DNA of 64,000 bases from Adiantum capillus-veneris (taxonomy: Eukaryota; Streptophyta; Polypodiopsida; Polypodiales; Pteridaceae), in assembly GCA_014529385.2 (NCBI GenBank), contig CM043942.1, positions 49,674,274 through 49,738,273 on the forward strand. Reading direction: 5' to 3'. How positions within the stretch are numbered: the stretch's first letter is position 1; every line of letters starts with the position of its first letter. The notes beneath the pieces were generated by a model that worked only from the letters and a program-made list of their open reading frames with translations, was not told where the DNA came from and made no database searches. The translations under genes and the position numbers were made by a program. Positions 48,109 to 59,064 of this stretch are shown one piece after another.

Positions 48109-49500
48109 CTATCGCTACTATCCTCATTTGTCAATTGATTTGAGTAGCATTTCCTGATTTTTGATGTAGAAGGAATATGTACAAGAGTATGGTGATAGGT
48201 GTCTTTAGATTAGGGTCTAAAACCTGGATGACCAAAGGGAAAAAAACCCGGTGGGAAAAAATGCCTTTGGTATACGCTCTTATCGGAGTTGAGCAGTTGA
48301 ATGTGAAGTACATGTTCATGAAAGGTGAGTGCTTGAGTGAAATATAGAAAGAGTGTCTGATGCAAGTGCCAATTATGGGACACTCTATATGCATATGAGA
48401 AATTTGTCGACAAAAGCATGCAATGTGAAAGAAGGAGATGATGGGTGTTTCGAGGAATAAATGTAGCACATGTGACATCAAAAGATGTCTCAATAGCTTC
48501 CACCTTTCCAAGAAGGGTTTTCGATGTAGAAGTTTCTCCACTCGTATCTCACAGTGCTCAGTACGTGAGTGTCTTTTGGACCTTCTCCTTCACCTCACCA
48601 GACTTAAGTATAGTAGGCTTCGACTCTTTTGCTCACCTATACCAGCATGAGCGACACAACTTAAATATGCTCAACTCTTCCAGCTTGAGCAGTACCTAGA
48701 ATAGCTAAGATGCTTAGACCACAGAGAATATCACTTGAAGCTTTGGGACTAACACCTCACTCATTTTGTGGCTTAGCTACTCGACTCTGACTTGTATGAC
48801 TTGTCGGTTGCATATTGACACTGCTTTGTGACAAGTTCTTCGGCTGTTGTAGTGGCTGCTGAGACATACTTCATGAAGTTTCATCGTTTTCCTGTACCTT
48901 CTTCTCCTTGTAGTGCTCAGGCCTCTCGTCAGTCTTTTCTTCATGTGGATTATGGATTTTTTTATTTTTTTCTTAATAATAAACAAAGAAAATCTTAAAA
49001 CAACTCAACAAAAGAAAAATCATTCAAATAGAAATCTAAATGCTATGTACACTATACACATGTCCCTAGGGGCTCATATATGGATTTTGTCCCCATACTC
49101 CTCTGTAACACTACTATGAGGGCATATACTCTAAATTTCGTCAAAAATTATCACAATAAAACGCAAAAATTCAATGCATCTCACAAAACATTGCCCTCTA
49201 ATAGTTATAATATTAGGTCCGCATTCAGAATGCCTCCCCCCTTCCTATTTGGATTCATCCTTTACGACAGGGTATCGCAAAGGGTATGTGTTGTGCTTGG
49301 GCAATTAAAAGTTGTGCCTATGCAGGCCTTGTAATGTAGCCCTATTATGCATACACAATCAATGCATGGAAAAGATTTATGTTGTGCAAGATGTGGGTAT
49401 AAACAATTTGCTTATTGGCATTTGTTGGCGAGGCTTCCTATTCTAAGCAATGTAATGGTCTTTGAAGCTCCTGTATCGTTGCTTGATTGAAGTGACTTGC
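48109..49500. other. Unassigned 3' part of H
   Basis: No recognised gene. CACTATCGCTACTATCCTCA at 48105 repeats, with one change, at about 50138, suggesting a rearranged junction beside the truncated LTR. Confidence 0.45.
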
Positions 49501-49506
49501 TCTCTT

Positions 49507-50804
49507 CTAACTGTACTGTAATCGTAGGAAGAATTGTAAGAATTCAAGCGGCGATGCACTGACATCAGTTTTGTTGTTCTTCTTGGGACCCATTTCTTTG
49601 CGATTATTGGTGGTTTTTGTTGCTAACGCCCTCGTTTGGGAACCCATAACTTGCCCGTGCTTCGTTTGTGTTTGAAGAGACTTCTTTGGATCCACCCTTT
49701 TTGTTGTGTGAGTCAACAGTGGTCTTTGCTTCAGCCCTTGTACACTTGGTTGGTGATGGATTCAGGCTTTGAAAGTTGATACTGTGGTTGTTTTGGAATT
49801 TTCCAAATGAATTCCTGACTTTTTTGTGCTTGAATCAACTTCTTTGGAGCCCAAACCTGAGTTGTGAAAGCTTGCGACTTTGTGATATTCTTACCCGTTC
49901 GTGCACGCTTTCCTTGTTTTTGTTTTGGTGTTGGATCTTGTGATTTGTCATTAGAGATCTTTGTCTTCTTGATCCATATCTGTTTTTGGCCGATCTGGCT
50001 TTTTGGTATCCAGATTTGTCGAGCTTTTTGGCTTTGACTTGTTGTCCTGTTCTTTTGACCTGTCATGGTTGTTGCTGAAGGGGTTGGTGATAGTGATGGC
50101 CTGAGTTGATGATAGGGGATGTCGTAAGATTCACCACTATCGCTACAATCCTCAGCAAGGTTGACTTCTTGTACTTTCCCTTGATTTTTTGGCTGGTAGT
50201 GGAAAGTTACTGTCTGTTTGCTCGTGGGTGGTAGTTTCTTGGAGAACTTTTCTAGCCCATTGATTAGAGCATTGTTAGCTCATTGCTCTGGTCGTATTCC
50301 TCCTAGCTGAGTCTTTGCATCCTTATTAGGAGCCATGTATGAGGATGCTTGTGGTGGTTGTGTCTTCACGGAGGACTTTGGAATCCACTTTTGATGCACT
50401 TTATTCGTGTAGCGATGACATTGATTCCCGGGTCGTTGATCTTCTTGAAGCTCGAAGTGTTCTACAGAGTCATAGAACTCATCGTCTTCTTCATATTTTG
50501 ATTCTCCACATTTCTTTGTGTGCTCTTTATTTCGAGAGCTTGTTGATGTCTGTTTCTCTTCGTTTTCCTGGATTACACTCACTGCAAAATAAGGAACGAC
50601 ATCATAGCCATTTTCATCACAAAAATTTGTTGTGGGAGCATCCTCAACGGCGCACACGTCCAGAGTAGCCAAGATGTGTTCCCATCCAAAAGGCTTCAAC
50701 GCTTCTTCAGGAAATGGTTCTGTGATATAGTCCCTATCCTCTATAACACGCTCTAGGATACATTCCTCACGTTTCAAGCTACCACATTGTGAAGCTCCAC
50801 ACAT
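49507..50804 (-). CDS. W-x-P-K repeat region of H (unknown)
   Basis: ORFs 50804-50280, 50066-49731 and 49716-49507. The first is acidic (CGESKYEEDDEFYDSVEHFE). From its end onward short motifs recur: QKWIPKS, RQIWIPKSQ, KQIWIKKTK, TQVWAPKK and EFIWKIPK. The region is very Lys/Gln-rich and follows protease where RT should be. Such W-P-K strings occur in some retrotransposon Gag tails (from memory); function unknown. Stops separate the pieces. Confidence 0.45.
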
Positions 50805-50810
50805 CCACAG

Positions 50811-51809
50811 TTATTTAGGCTTACCTAACCAAGCTGGAAGTTCTGATCCTGCTACTGTGGCGAAATCAAACTCCTCAACCGGTGTTCTCGTCACATCCCT
50901 ATAGCTATGGTCCCTCAAGTTTATCTTTGTTATGGTTCCCATATGTCTCAGGTATATATGGTCATAACCCGAATCTTGGACCATTTTCAATTGTCGCATG
51001 AATGGTCTTCCCAGAATGATGTCATAGTTGTTCTTCTTGCCAAAGTCAAAAACAGCAAAAGTGTGTTCATATTCAATGCCACAAGAAGTAACAATTACTT
51101 TTTCTAGCAGTCCTAGGGGCTTTTCCTTGCGTCCGTCTGCAAGCTGCAGGGTCATTCGTGTGGATCTCAAGGCAGGTTTTCCCCATTTTTTCCAAACCTC
51201 TTTGGTTGCAATGGCCACACCAGCTCCACTGTCAAGGATTGCCATGGTTTGTACACCATTGAATTCCACAGGAAGGGTGGTGTTTCCATCTTCTCCCTCG
51301 TAATACTCGCCTACCTTGTTTAATGGCACTAGCCTAGTATTTAGTTGAGGCATTTCAAGCTCTTTGATGCCTTCCTCAATTTGAGTCATTGGGGTTTTTA
51401 CACCAAATTTCTCTAGACATTTACCCACATTAGCCCACATGTTTGGTCTTATTCTGAGCAACTCGGCTAACACTATTGTACATGTGACTGGGGTAGATAG
51501 AATATCTACTAGCCCCTTTGAATCGATGGCCTTGTTGGGAGACAGTCTCTGTGATGGGACTAGAACCACATCTGACTTGGTCTCGTACTCTCCCATGTAG
51601 GACGGTAGTGTTCTTAGCGAATGGGGTTGACTATCCATAGATTGTACAGATCCTTTGTTGCCCCAATACGATCGCACGTCTAGATTCATTTGAGATCCAG
51701 TCTCAAATTCCTCTATTGGTGGTAGAAACACTTCTCGTTCATCACCAGTCTTGTCTACTCGTCTTCTTAGGTCATCGGCTTCATTGGCCTCACTGACTTG
51801 TTTCCACAA
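50811..51809 (-). CDS. Retropepsin-like protease of H
   Basis: 332-aa ORF. The core is LPVEFNGVQTMAILDSGAGV with catalytic DSG, followed by TKEVWKKWG, and NYDIILGRPFM, the ILG flap-side motif. The N-terminal 190 residues have no recognised domain. The active-site residues are intact, unlike the other proteases in the window. Confidence 0.8.
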   Translation of the reverse strand: MWKQVSEANEADDLRRRVDKTGDEREVFLPPIEEFETGSQMNLDVRSYWGNKGSVQSMDSQPHSLRTLPSYMGEYETKSDVVLVPSQRLSPNKAIDSKGLVDILSTPVTCTIVLAELLRIRPNMWANVGKCLEKFGVKTPMTQIEEGIKELEMPQLNTRLVPLNKVGEYYEGEDGNTTLPVEFNGVQTMAILDSGAGVAIATKEVWKKWGKPALRSTRMTLQLADGRKEKPLGLLEKVIVTSCGIEYEHTFAVFDFGKKNNYDIILGRPFMRQLKMVQDSGYDHIYLRHMGTITKINLRDHSYRDVTRTPVEEFDFATVAGSELPAWLGKPK

Positions 51810-51840
51810 TTCGTCAAGACCATCTATCTCTTTACAATCC

Positions 51841-52383
51841 TCAGGTATAGCTTGGTGAATTTCCCTCGGAAGAGTTATCCGTGGTATTCAGTACTATCCT
51901 TGGTTCTAATGCTGGGTCTTTGAGGTTTGGTCTGTGCTTATGACTAGAATCTGGCTCTTTTAGTTCCTGGTTTGGTGGGATTATTTGTGTAGGCATGACA
52001 CGGATCACATCCTCAGGTTTTGCAACTCGTGCTTCTAGTAAAGCTTGGGCTGTTTGAATCATTTTCTTGCACATTTCAAACCTTTGCTTTTCTAGTTCCG
52101 TACAGGGATATGTCATCCACCTTTGTTCTTGGGTTTGATTGTTTTTGAGCCTCGTATCATAGGCTTTCAAGAGGGCATCTAATGTCTCATTAACCTTCTC
52201 TACCAACACAGATCCTCCTGAACTAGCACTTCTCGGTTTCTCATCCGTGGATGGTACTTCTAGAGGTTTAACCATCTGTGTAAGAGAAGGTGCCTCCTTT
52301 TTCTCATGTTGTTTTATCTTCTCCGCAGCTTCGGTAAGCTTCTCAGCTAGGGATTTTTGCTCTCGTTCCCTGCGTGCTTTCAT
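51841..52383 (-). CDS. Charged linker ORF of H
   Basis: 180 aa, starting MKARREREQKSLAEKLTEAAEKIKQHEKKE, a likely coiled coil. Lies between the zinc-knuckle ORF and protease, probably part of one polyprotein with frame changes. Confidence 0.5.
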   Translation of the reverse strand: MKARREREQKSLAEKLTEAAEKIKQHEKKEAPSLTQMVKPLEVPSTDEKPRSASSGGSVLVEKVNETLDALLKAYDTRLKNNQTQEQRWMTYPCTELEKQRFEMCKKMIQTAQALLEARVAKPEDVIRVMPTQIIPPNQELKEPDSSHKHRPNLKDPALEPRIVLNTTDNSSEGNSPSYT

Positions 52384-52410
52384 CCTAGTCTTTCTAGCTT
52401 TCCAACTATT

Positions 52411-53241
52411 TCATTTGCTCTTGGTTTTCTGACTAGGTGCGTCTATCTTTGGTCCATCATCTGTCTTTGGACTTGTGTCACTTTCCGTGTTCTTTGTCTC
52501 TGGATTCTCATCAGCTTTCTTTTGAGCTTGTGCTCTCGTAACCACTTGAACTGGTACAACATTTTCATTTTCTGAGCTACTAGGGAGTTGAACAATCCCT
52601 GATACATTTGTCGTGATTTTCCTAATTTGGTTTGGGTTTTTCGGGCAATCGGGGATCAAGTGAGTGATGCCACACTCAAGACAATAGGCATTTACTTCAG
52701 TGATCTCCGTATGAGGACATTGTTTGACCAAGTGGTTGTCACGACTTTTGTGACAATCTGTCTCTGGTTGAGGAGATTCTTTTAGCATTTCCTCTTGGCT
52801 ATAAGCAAGCTTTGACCTAGATAAGCCGCTATTTGCAATGAATCGCAATGTCCTTTCGTCCATTTCATACCTTCTTTCTTTCGACTGAAACCCGAGAGGT
52901 GGAGGTTGTACCGGCCTCACCACTCCATGTGTTTCTCTCACCTTTTGTTGCTCCGAAGGGTAGTACCTACTTTGGTTGCTATACCACATTGTAGCTGGTA
53001 CTGGCATTGGTTTATTTGATGCTTCCATCATTGGCATGTATCTCATGTCTACCGGCATTCTAGCACCTGGCAGCGGAGGTTGTTGTCCTAAGACAAGCTG
53101 TGGCCTTAAAACTCCTACTGGTCCTGGAGCATTTCCCGTAATGTATCTAGGTGGAGTAGGTGCTTCTAGAACAGGTTGTACATACCTCTCCCTAGAATTT
53201 TCCATGCTATAATAGCACTCTTCCCCGTATGGTTCGTCCAT
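52411..53241 (-). CDS. Nucleocapsid-like ORF of H
   Basis: 276 aa, Pro-rich at the start. The zinc-knuckle candidate is C-LE-C-GIT-H-LIPD-C, a CCHC with three residues, not four, before His. A second Cys/His pair (CHKSRDNHLVKQC) precedes it. Confidence 0.6.
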   Translation of the reverse strand: MDEPYGEECYYSMENSRERYVQPVLEAPTPPRYITGNAPGPVGVLRPQLVLGQQPPLPGARMPVDMRYMPMMEASNKPMPVPATMWYSNQSRYYPSEQQKVRETHGVVRPVQPPPLGFQSKERRYEMDERTLRFIANSGLSRSKLAYSQEEMLKESPQPETDCHKSRDNHLVKQCPHTEITEVNAYCLECGITHLIPDCPKNPNQIRKITTNVSGIVQLPSSSENENVVPVQVVTRAQAQKKADENPETKNTESDTSPKTDDGPKIDAPSQKTKSK

Positions 53242-54449
53242 TTTCTCTCAATTTCACACCACTTCGGCTCTCCTGAATCAAACCTTACAAGAGGAATCAA
53301 CCTCTTGACCAAGTCACCGATAAGCTTTTCTTGATCAATAGGTGCCGTTGGCTTGGCAATGGACTCACTTATCTGTGAAACACTGTGCTGAGAGGATGTG
53401 TCATCTCCTTCACTCTTTAAGTCCTTTTCTTTGTATGCCTCACAGTTATCCACTAGATAAAGAGCTTCTTTGATCAACTCGTTTAGCGTCATCCTCCTTA
53501 TCATATGCAGATCCTTCTGAAGGCCCGCATGTCTCATTCCCTGGATAAAGATCAGCATCAATCCTGCTTGCGTAGGTAATTCCGCTCTCGGACAGAGCTT
53601 AACATATCTCTTGAGCCGTAATGATGCTTTGCGTACTAATTCATTCTCTTTCTGTTTGAATCTATGGATTTGCGAGACCGTGTTATGAGCAATGCCATTT
53701 GGCGAGAATTCTTCAATAAACTCCTCAAACAGCTCATCTAGGGTCTCAAAATCCCATTTTTCCACCGAGTCGAACCATGTAGCTGCATCATCTTCTAGAT
53801 TCAATCCAAATCCGGCAAACTGTGTCGCAAAATCTGAAACTTCCTCTGCTCTAATCACTCTTCTAAAAGCCACTACGTGATCTCTCGGATCTTTATCTCC
53901 GGAGTATTTTCTGTTTACCCATTTCTGGACTTGGGATGGTCTAACTCGTCGATTGTCTACAAGTCTAACCAGAGACTCTCCCAATCCTTCTCTCGTTATC
54001 GCTCTTGAAGGGAATCCTGGTGGCTCTCTTCTTGGAATTCCTATAGGAATTCTCGTCTTTGGTGGAGGCATTTGTGGTCCTTCATTGACCAAATATCCAC
54101 CTCTTTCTAGTACAGTTTGTGGATTTGTGCTTTCTACAACTTTGTATTCTCGTCCATACTTGTCAACAACTATAGATCTCCATTGACAGTCAACTCCGTA
54201 TGTGTACACATATAAGAGCTTGTAATCCGTTATCTCTTCTAGGTATGGATCTGAGCACCTATAAAGATTGACCTCGTTGTCATCAATGTTTCTATATAGT
54301 CCTTCACTCTCATGATCGATCATCCAAACTCTCTCAACAAGATGGGTCTTTATCAATTGCAAGTTTGGAAGATCCATTGTGGGAGGATATTCCTCTATCG
54401 TCGGGATCTCCAAGCTTGTGTAAGCTGCGTTTGAATCTAGGGTAGACAT
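53166..54449 (-). CDS. Gag capsid of H
   Basis: 427 aa, ATG start MSTLDSNAAY. Middle part is a retrotransposon Gag capsid: DPRDHVVAFRRVIRAEEVSD, DDAATWFDSVEKWDFETLDE, FKQKENELVRKASLRLKRYV. The N-terminal 150 residues are specific and not recognised. One uninterrupted ORF, in keeping with a recent insertion. It overlaps the next ORF by about 75 bp. Confidence 0.8.
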   Translation of the reverse strand: MSTLDSNAAYTSLEIPTIEEYPPTMDLPNLQLIKTHLVERVWMIDHESEGLYRNIDDNEVNLYRCSDPYLEEITDYKLLYVYTYGVDCQWRSIVVDKYGREYKVVESTNPQTVLERGGYLVNEGPQMPPPKTRIPIGIPRREPPGFPSRAITREGLGESLVRLVDNRRVRPSQVQKWVNRKYSGDKDPRDHVVAFRRVIRAEEVSDFATQFAGFGLNLEDDAATWFDSVEKWDFETLDELFEEFIEEFSPNGIAHNTVSQIHRFKQKENELVRKASLRLKRYVKLCPRAELPTQAGLMLIFIQGMRHAGLQKDLHMIRRMTLNELIKEALYLVDNCEAYKEKDLKSEGDDTSSQHSVSQISESIAKPTAPIDQEKLIGDLVKRLIPLVRFDSGEPKWCEIERKWTNHTGKSAIIAWKILGRGMYNLF

Positions 54450-56846
54450 GATTTCTAGGCTTAAGAGCTTTTTCTTGGTTCAAGTAGACTTAGTCCACTG
54501 TGTTCAAGTGCTTTGGTTAGGGAAAAGTCGAAACTATGTCCAAAACCGCAATCGTTTCGTCACAATTCTTGTAAATTGTCGCTTTTAGACACCCCTGACT
54601 TCCGGATGAATTTTGAGGCCTCAAACGACGTTTTTTTTTTCAAATTTGAACTAAATTGTTTCCATAGGCATACATTAAGTTCAAATTTTGCTCTAAGATC
54701 TGTAGAGCCGCTCTCAGGCTACGTTTTGATATAAAAACTTTTCCGATCCGATACCGTTTGTGAAAGTTATGGCCAAAACAGTGAAATGCAGTTTAGAATG
54801 GTCAAAATGAGTCCAAATTCAATTTTGAAAAAAGATTTGGGATCTCTGTGACACTGTGAACACTTCTGTGTGGTCAAAAGCACAATTGGACCCTAAAACT
54901 GGCCTGGAGACATCCTACGCGTAGTATGTCTATATGCTCAGAATTTAACAAAATTTGGTCCAGAGACTCCCCTTAAGTCCAGCAACACAATGGTATGCTC
55001 AGAATCTCATTTGGATTTAAAAATGGCCTTGAGACATCCTACGCGTAGGATGTCTTTTTGCTCAGAATGACTTGAAATTTTCACCCCAGCTTCTCCTTGA
55101 TGTGCTGATCACAGTGGTGTGCTCATAGGTTGATTTGGAGTCCTAAATCAAGCTGGAGACATCCTACGCGTAGGATGTCTTTTTACTCTGTTTCAGCTCA
55201 AACTTGCACTGTAGCTTCCCCTTGATGTGCTAAACTCACAGCTATTTTTACTTTTTGATTCTGACACCTATAGGGTGGTCAAATGATCAAGAATCTATTT
55301 CAAAAGCCTGATGTCTGTTCTGATGAATTCCTAAGTCAAATCAGCTCCAAATTGGACCAAATTTGACTAGGAGGCTTGCCTAAGGCTATATGACAGCATG
55401 GTATGGTCACAGTAAAATTTTGGTTTCAGAATTATGCCTTAGACATCCTACGCGTAGGATGTCTAACTACTCAGAATTACCCCAAATTTGAACCACAGAC
55501 TCTCCTTAAGGTGCTGATCACTGTGGTATGCTCAAAATTAAGTTTGGAGTGCAAAATCACACATGTGTCATACTACGCGTAGGATGTCTTTTTGGCCTGT
55601 TTGACCCCAGACTTGACCCAAAGCTTCCCCTTGATGTCAGCAACCCAGTGGTATGCTTAGATTTGAGTTTGGATCTCAAAAGACCCAAATTTTAGCTGTT
55701 CTTGCCTTTTTCAGTCAAAAGTGTTAAAGTCCGCTTTGAACCCAATTTTCTCACCCAAATGAGGTGAAAACTCCCACATGCACTCAAAACATCATGTATA
55801 ACATGCACATGAAGTCATCCTATGGTTTGGTCTCTAAAATTATGCCTTGGACACAATTTGGATAGGATGTCTGGCCATTCTCATCTTTTGGTCTTGATCT
55901 GTCAAAATTTGGTCAAACTTTCACTTTCTAGGTGAAAATAGGGTAAAATCTACCTTCTAAACACACTTGTAACCTCAGATTTTCAAAATTTCCACCAGAT
56001 CACCCTGTAGACATCCTACGCGTAGGATGTCTACTACTGATTTTTTCAGATTGAAGTGTCCCTGATGCTTCCTTATGCTCTCAGCAAGTGCAAGTATGCT
56101 TCACAATTGCAAAAAACATGCAAAAAATCACTCAATTAGGCCTTTGCTAAAATTTTGCGTTTTTTGACTCCACCTTTTGGCTTTTGGTCAACAAAAATAG
56201 GGAAAAACACCCAAGTCAATATGTTACTAGGGTAAAACCTACCCTCTTAACCCACTGGTGCAGTCAGAATTTTCAAAATGGTCTCCAGAACCCCCTTGAG
56301 ACATCCTACGCGTAGGATGTCTATGTTTACAAAATTGCAGGTTTTCTTCACAGAACCCTTGCAAATGCTCTTTTATATGCACAACATCAGTTAGTCATAC
56401 AAAAATATCCCACAAAAACTTGTTTAATGCATTTTTACCCTCAAAAGCACACTTTTTCGTGATTTCAAATGCAATCAAGCACTTTAGCAAATAATTCAAT
56501 GATGAATAGCTCTAGATCAGAATCGAATCACTTACCTAAAGCTACTCCTACAAACCATATGGGGTTTTGCATCTATGAGTAGAAAACGCTTTCACTGCCA
56601 CACACGGACTAGTAAACGCTTTTATCACCTCACAAATCACTCGACCCAACAAAACTACTCTAATCCACATATCCTAACTAAACCTATCTAGTCGCAGACC
56701 TCGGCAAGACACACGCTTCATGGCTATACTTGATCACGGAATATCGCTCTTCCGGATCCACTTAAGAAAAACGTTTTTTTTTTAGCCGAAACTAAATCAA
56801 GCAACCATCACACAAGTGTTAGTAGGAAACCTACTTAGGTCCTTGT
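54450..56846 (-). other. 2.4-kb leader of H with palindrome-bearing tandem repeats
   Basis: No ORF of note. Copies of a 24-bp palindrome (half-site AGACATCCTACG) at 54908, 55032, 55157, 55441, 55566 (degenerate), 56009 and 56299, within repeat units of about 125 bp (or twice that), each with TATGCTCAGAAT and TCTCCTTGATGTGCTGA. Confidence 0.9.
54908..56322. repeat. Array of 24-bp ACGCGT-centred palindromes
   Basis: Copies at 55032-55055, 55157-55180, 55441-55464, 56009-56032 and 56299-56322 are perfect palindromes. 54908-54931 has one change, 55566-55589 has several, and a half-site remains at about 55858. The palindromes are better conserved than the sequence between them. Confidence 0.93.
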
Positions 56847-56865
56847 GTCCCCGGCAGCGGCGCCA
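56847..56865 (-). other. PBS of H
   Basis: The minus strand reads TGGCGCCGCTGCCGGGGAC, one base after the LTR; close to the TGGCGCCGTTGCC type common in plant gypsy elements. Confidence 0.85.
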
Positions 56866-56866
56866 A

Positions 56867-57823
56867 TGTTGGACGGGAGAGACTCACACACCCATGAAGT
56901 GCATACAAACACTACCTAGATCAACATAATGTCAATCGAGGACACAGATGACACGATAGGCACACGGAGGAAATCTCTTAAGCTTGTCAGGCTGAGACCA
57001 TCCTACACATACAACACTCAGGAAGGCCAACTAAACCACAATCAAGAACCTCACTGCTCTCAACTACACCACCTAGCCACATACACACATGCGGAAGGTA
57101 ACTCACCTAATCATGCCAGATTCATACGAAACTTAAGGAACACTATCCCCTCACTAGGATACACCTGTCCATAAGCTTCTACACTCAAAACCCTCACTCT
57201 AAACCCATCTGTGGAGAACGCGTAGGATGACAGAGCCGAATTTTGAAAGTGCCCGAAACTGAAATTTATGAGTACCTATGCGTAGCTTATGTCGCCACGA
57301 TTCTATAGACTACTAGCACACAAAAAACAGACATCGTTTGATACACTTACGGCCACAAATAGCTAGTAGATACGTCGGCGTGTGCGCTTCGTCTCGCGTG
57401 GAATGCTTGGCGTTGTCGCGTAGCTCTCCTCGAGCCTACCGCAATGGTGCAATCGGATCTCCAATGTGTTGAGCGAGCCGGGCGTAACGGGAGGATGAAG
57501 CTCACACTCACTCTCTTTCTCTCTCACACACAGTAGACGGCAGCGCTAAAACTTTGATTATGATTAAAGTCCTTTTACAAAATGACCTAGGTACCTTATA
57601 TACTAAGGCTACCTTAGGTTTAACCAAAAATGGGGTTGAAAGGGTCAAATGGCTTTGTATTTACAATCTTGAAGTGCCATTGCACTCCGGCTTCTGAAAC
57701 TAGAATAACTACTCATTACAAATGACGTTTATAGCCATAATCCGCAGCATTTCATAACTCGCAAAAGATAAGACTTTGGTACGAAACTTGAGTTATGTTG
57801 TGTTGTTGACCCAGCGGTCAACA
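56867..57823 (-). repeat. 5' LTR of H
   Basis: 957 bp; minus-strand ends TGTTGACC and GTCCAACA. Contains a half-palindrome ACGCGTAGGATGACA at about 57220. Confidence 0.88.
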
Positions 57824-57828
57824 CTTGG

Positions 57829-58044
57829 GTAGGGTTCCCACCTCAAGGTTATTCCTACCTTGCCTAAGATCCTAGGTAATAACTTTTAACACTAACCTTT
57901 GGAGGTCTTGAATGAAGCTAACCCTAAGGTCTTTTGAGCTCCATTATGTGCACATGTCTATATTCTACCTCTTGTTCCCATTCATCTCTGCAATATTAAA
58001 TGATCAGTTTAATATGAGAAAGTCTTTTTGAAATAGGTAGATAT
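57829..58044 (-). repeat. 3' LTR of I, inner part
   Basis: Continues from 47985 after H. Ends ATTTTATGACA, then the same polypurine tract as in A. Confidence 0.85.
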
Positions 58045-58099
58045 TACATTTTATGACATTACCTCTCTCTTGAAACCATAGTCGTCCTGGACTATGAGG

Positions 58100-58905
58100 T
58101 AGAGAAGATAAAGTCTTAGTCATTAGTCTACATTTCTTAGCGGATAGGCCATCTCATTGGTTCGGTTTAAGATTTGGAAAGGACCATTGTATCTTTTTGA
58201 TAATTTAGCATAATACTTTTGATAACGCGTAAGATTTTTGCTCGTAGTTTGCCTCAATTGAGCCTTGGGAAACTTGAGTAGGACCCAATCATTTTTCTTG
58301 AAGGCTAAGTCCCATCTGTGCTTGTCAATAGCAGCTTTTTGCCTTTGTTGGGAGATGGATATAGCCTCAATCTTTTGAAAATATTCTTGTAGGTCTCGGC
58401 TATACTCATCACCGCGAAGATCTTCCCATGTACCTTAAGTAGCAAGGGACTTTTTGGTCTTTCGTCAATGATCTCAAAAGGAGTCTTCCCTGTATATAGT
58501 GTTATTGTACGCATACTCTATAAGGGGTAGGTACCTCTCCCATTGGGAACGTTGATCTACTTCCGTAACATAGGTCTTGAGTAGATCTAGAATCGTGAGG
58601 TTAGCTATTTCACTTTGGCCATCCGTTTGTGGGTGATAGACTGAAGAGAAATCTAGCCTTGTAACTAGATTCTCAAAGAGACCCTTCCAAAAATTATTGG
58701 TCATTTGAGGATATCTATCCGACACGATTGATGTTGGCAAGCCATGGTGTTTGAAAATTTGGGCTATAAAGAGGTTTGCCATTTGGTGCGCCTTAATAGT
58801 CTTTTTGACAAGTATAAAGTGTGTTTGTTTGCTAAACTTGTCGACTATTGTCCATATTTGCATATTCCCATGGATAGGCTTGGGTAATCCAAAGATAAAA
58901 TCCAT
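58100..58905 (-). pseudogene. Integrase of element I
   Basis: ORF 58905-58474 has MDFIFGLPKPIHGN, SDRYPQMTNN (second Asp kept, SDRD changed to SDRY) and YHPQTDGQSEIANL. ORF 58514-58305 continues in another frame. The chromodomain part is deleted: the sequence jumps from the tail to the LTR side near 58140. Confidence 0.85.
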
Positions 58906-59064
58906 GGATATACTCTCCCATGGTGAATTAGGGATTGGTAATGGCTGGAGTACCCCAGGTTGCTTCCCTATATCATACTTTGTCTTTTGGCATACGATGC
59001 ATTTTCAAACATACTCTTGTATGTCTACTTTTATGGTAGGCCAATAGAAGTATGTTTCTACTTC

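Larger units (their letters stand above)
47986..57823 (-). mobile_element. Element H: gag-protease-only LTR element
   Basis: Flanked by perfect CTTGG direct repeats (47981-47985 and 57824-57828). The right LTR is 957 bp. Only the last 123 bp of the left LTR remain, but they are identical to the right copy, so insertion was recent. It has a tRNA-type PBS and a long leader with palindromes, then gag, knuckle and protease ORFs. No RT, RNase H or integrase is seen, so it would depend on another element (TR-GAG type). Confidence 0.85.

Noticed and set aside
48131-48700. Overlapping ORFs of 84-136 aa in H's 3' part
   Set aside because: Both strands are open with low-complexity hydrophobic products; no motif supports either.
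57541-57823. Solo LTR of a different element
   Set aside because: It is the outer part of H's 5' LTR, fixed by the CTTGG duplication and PBS.
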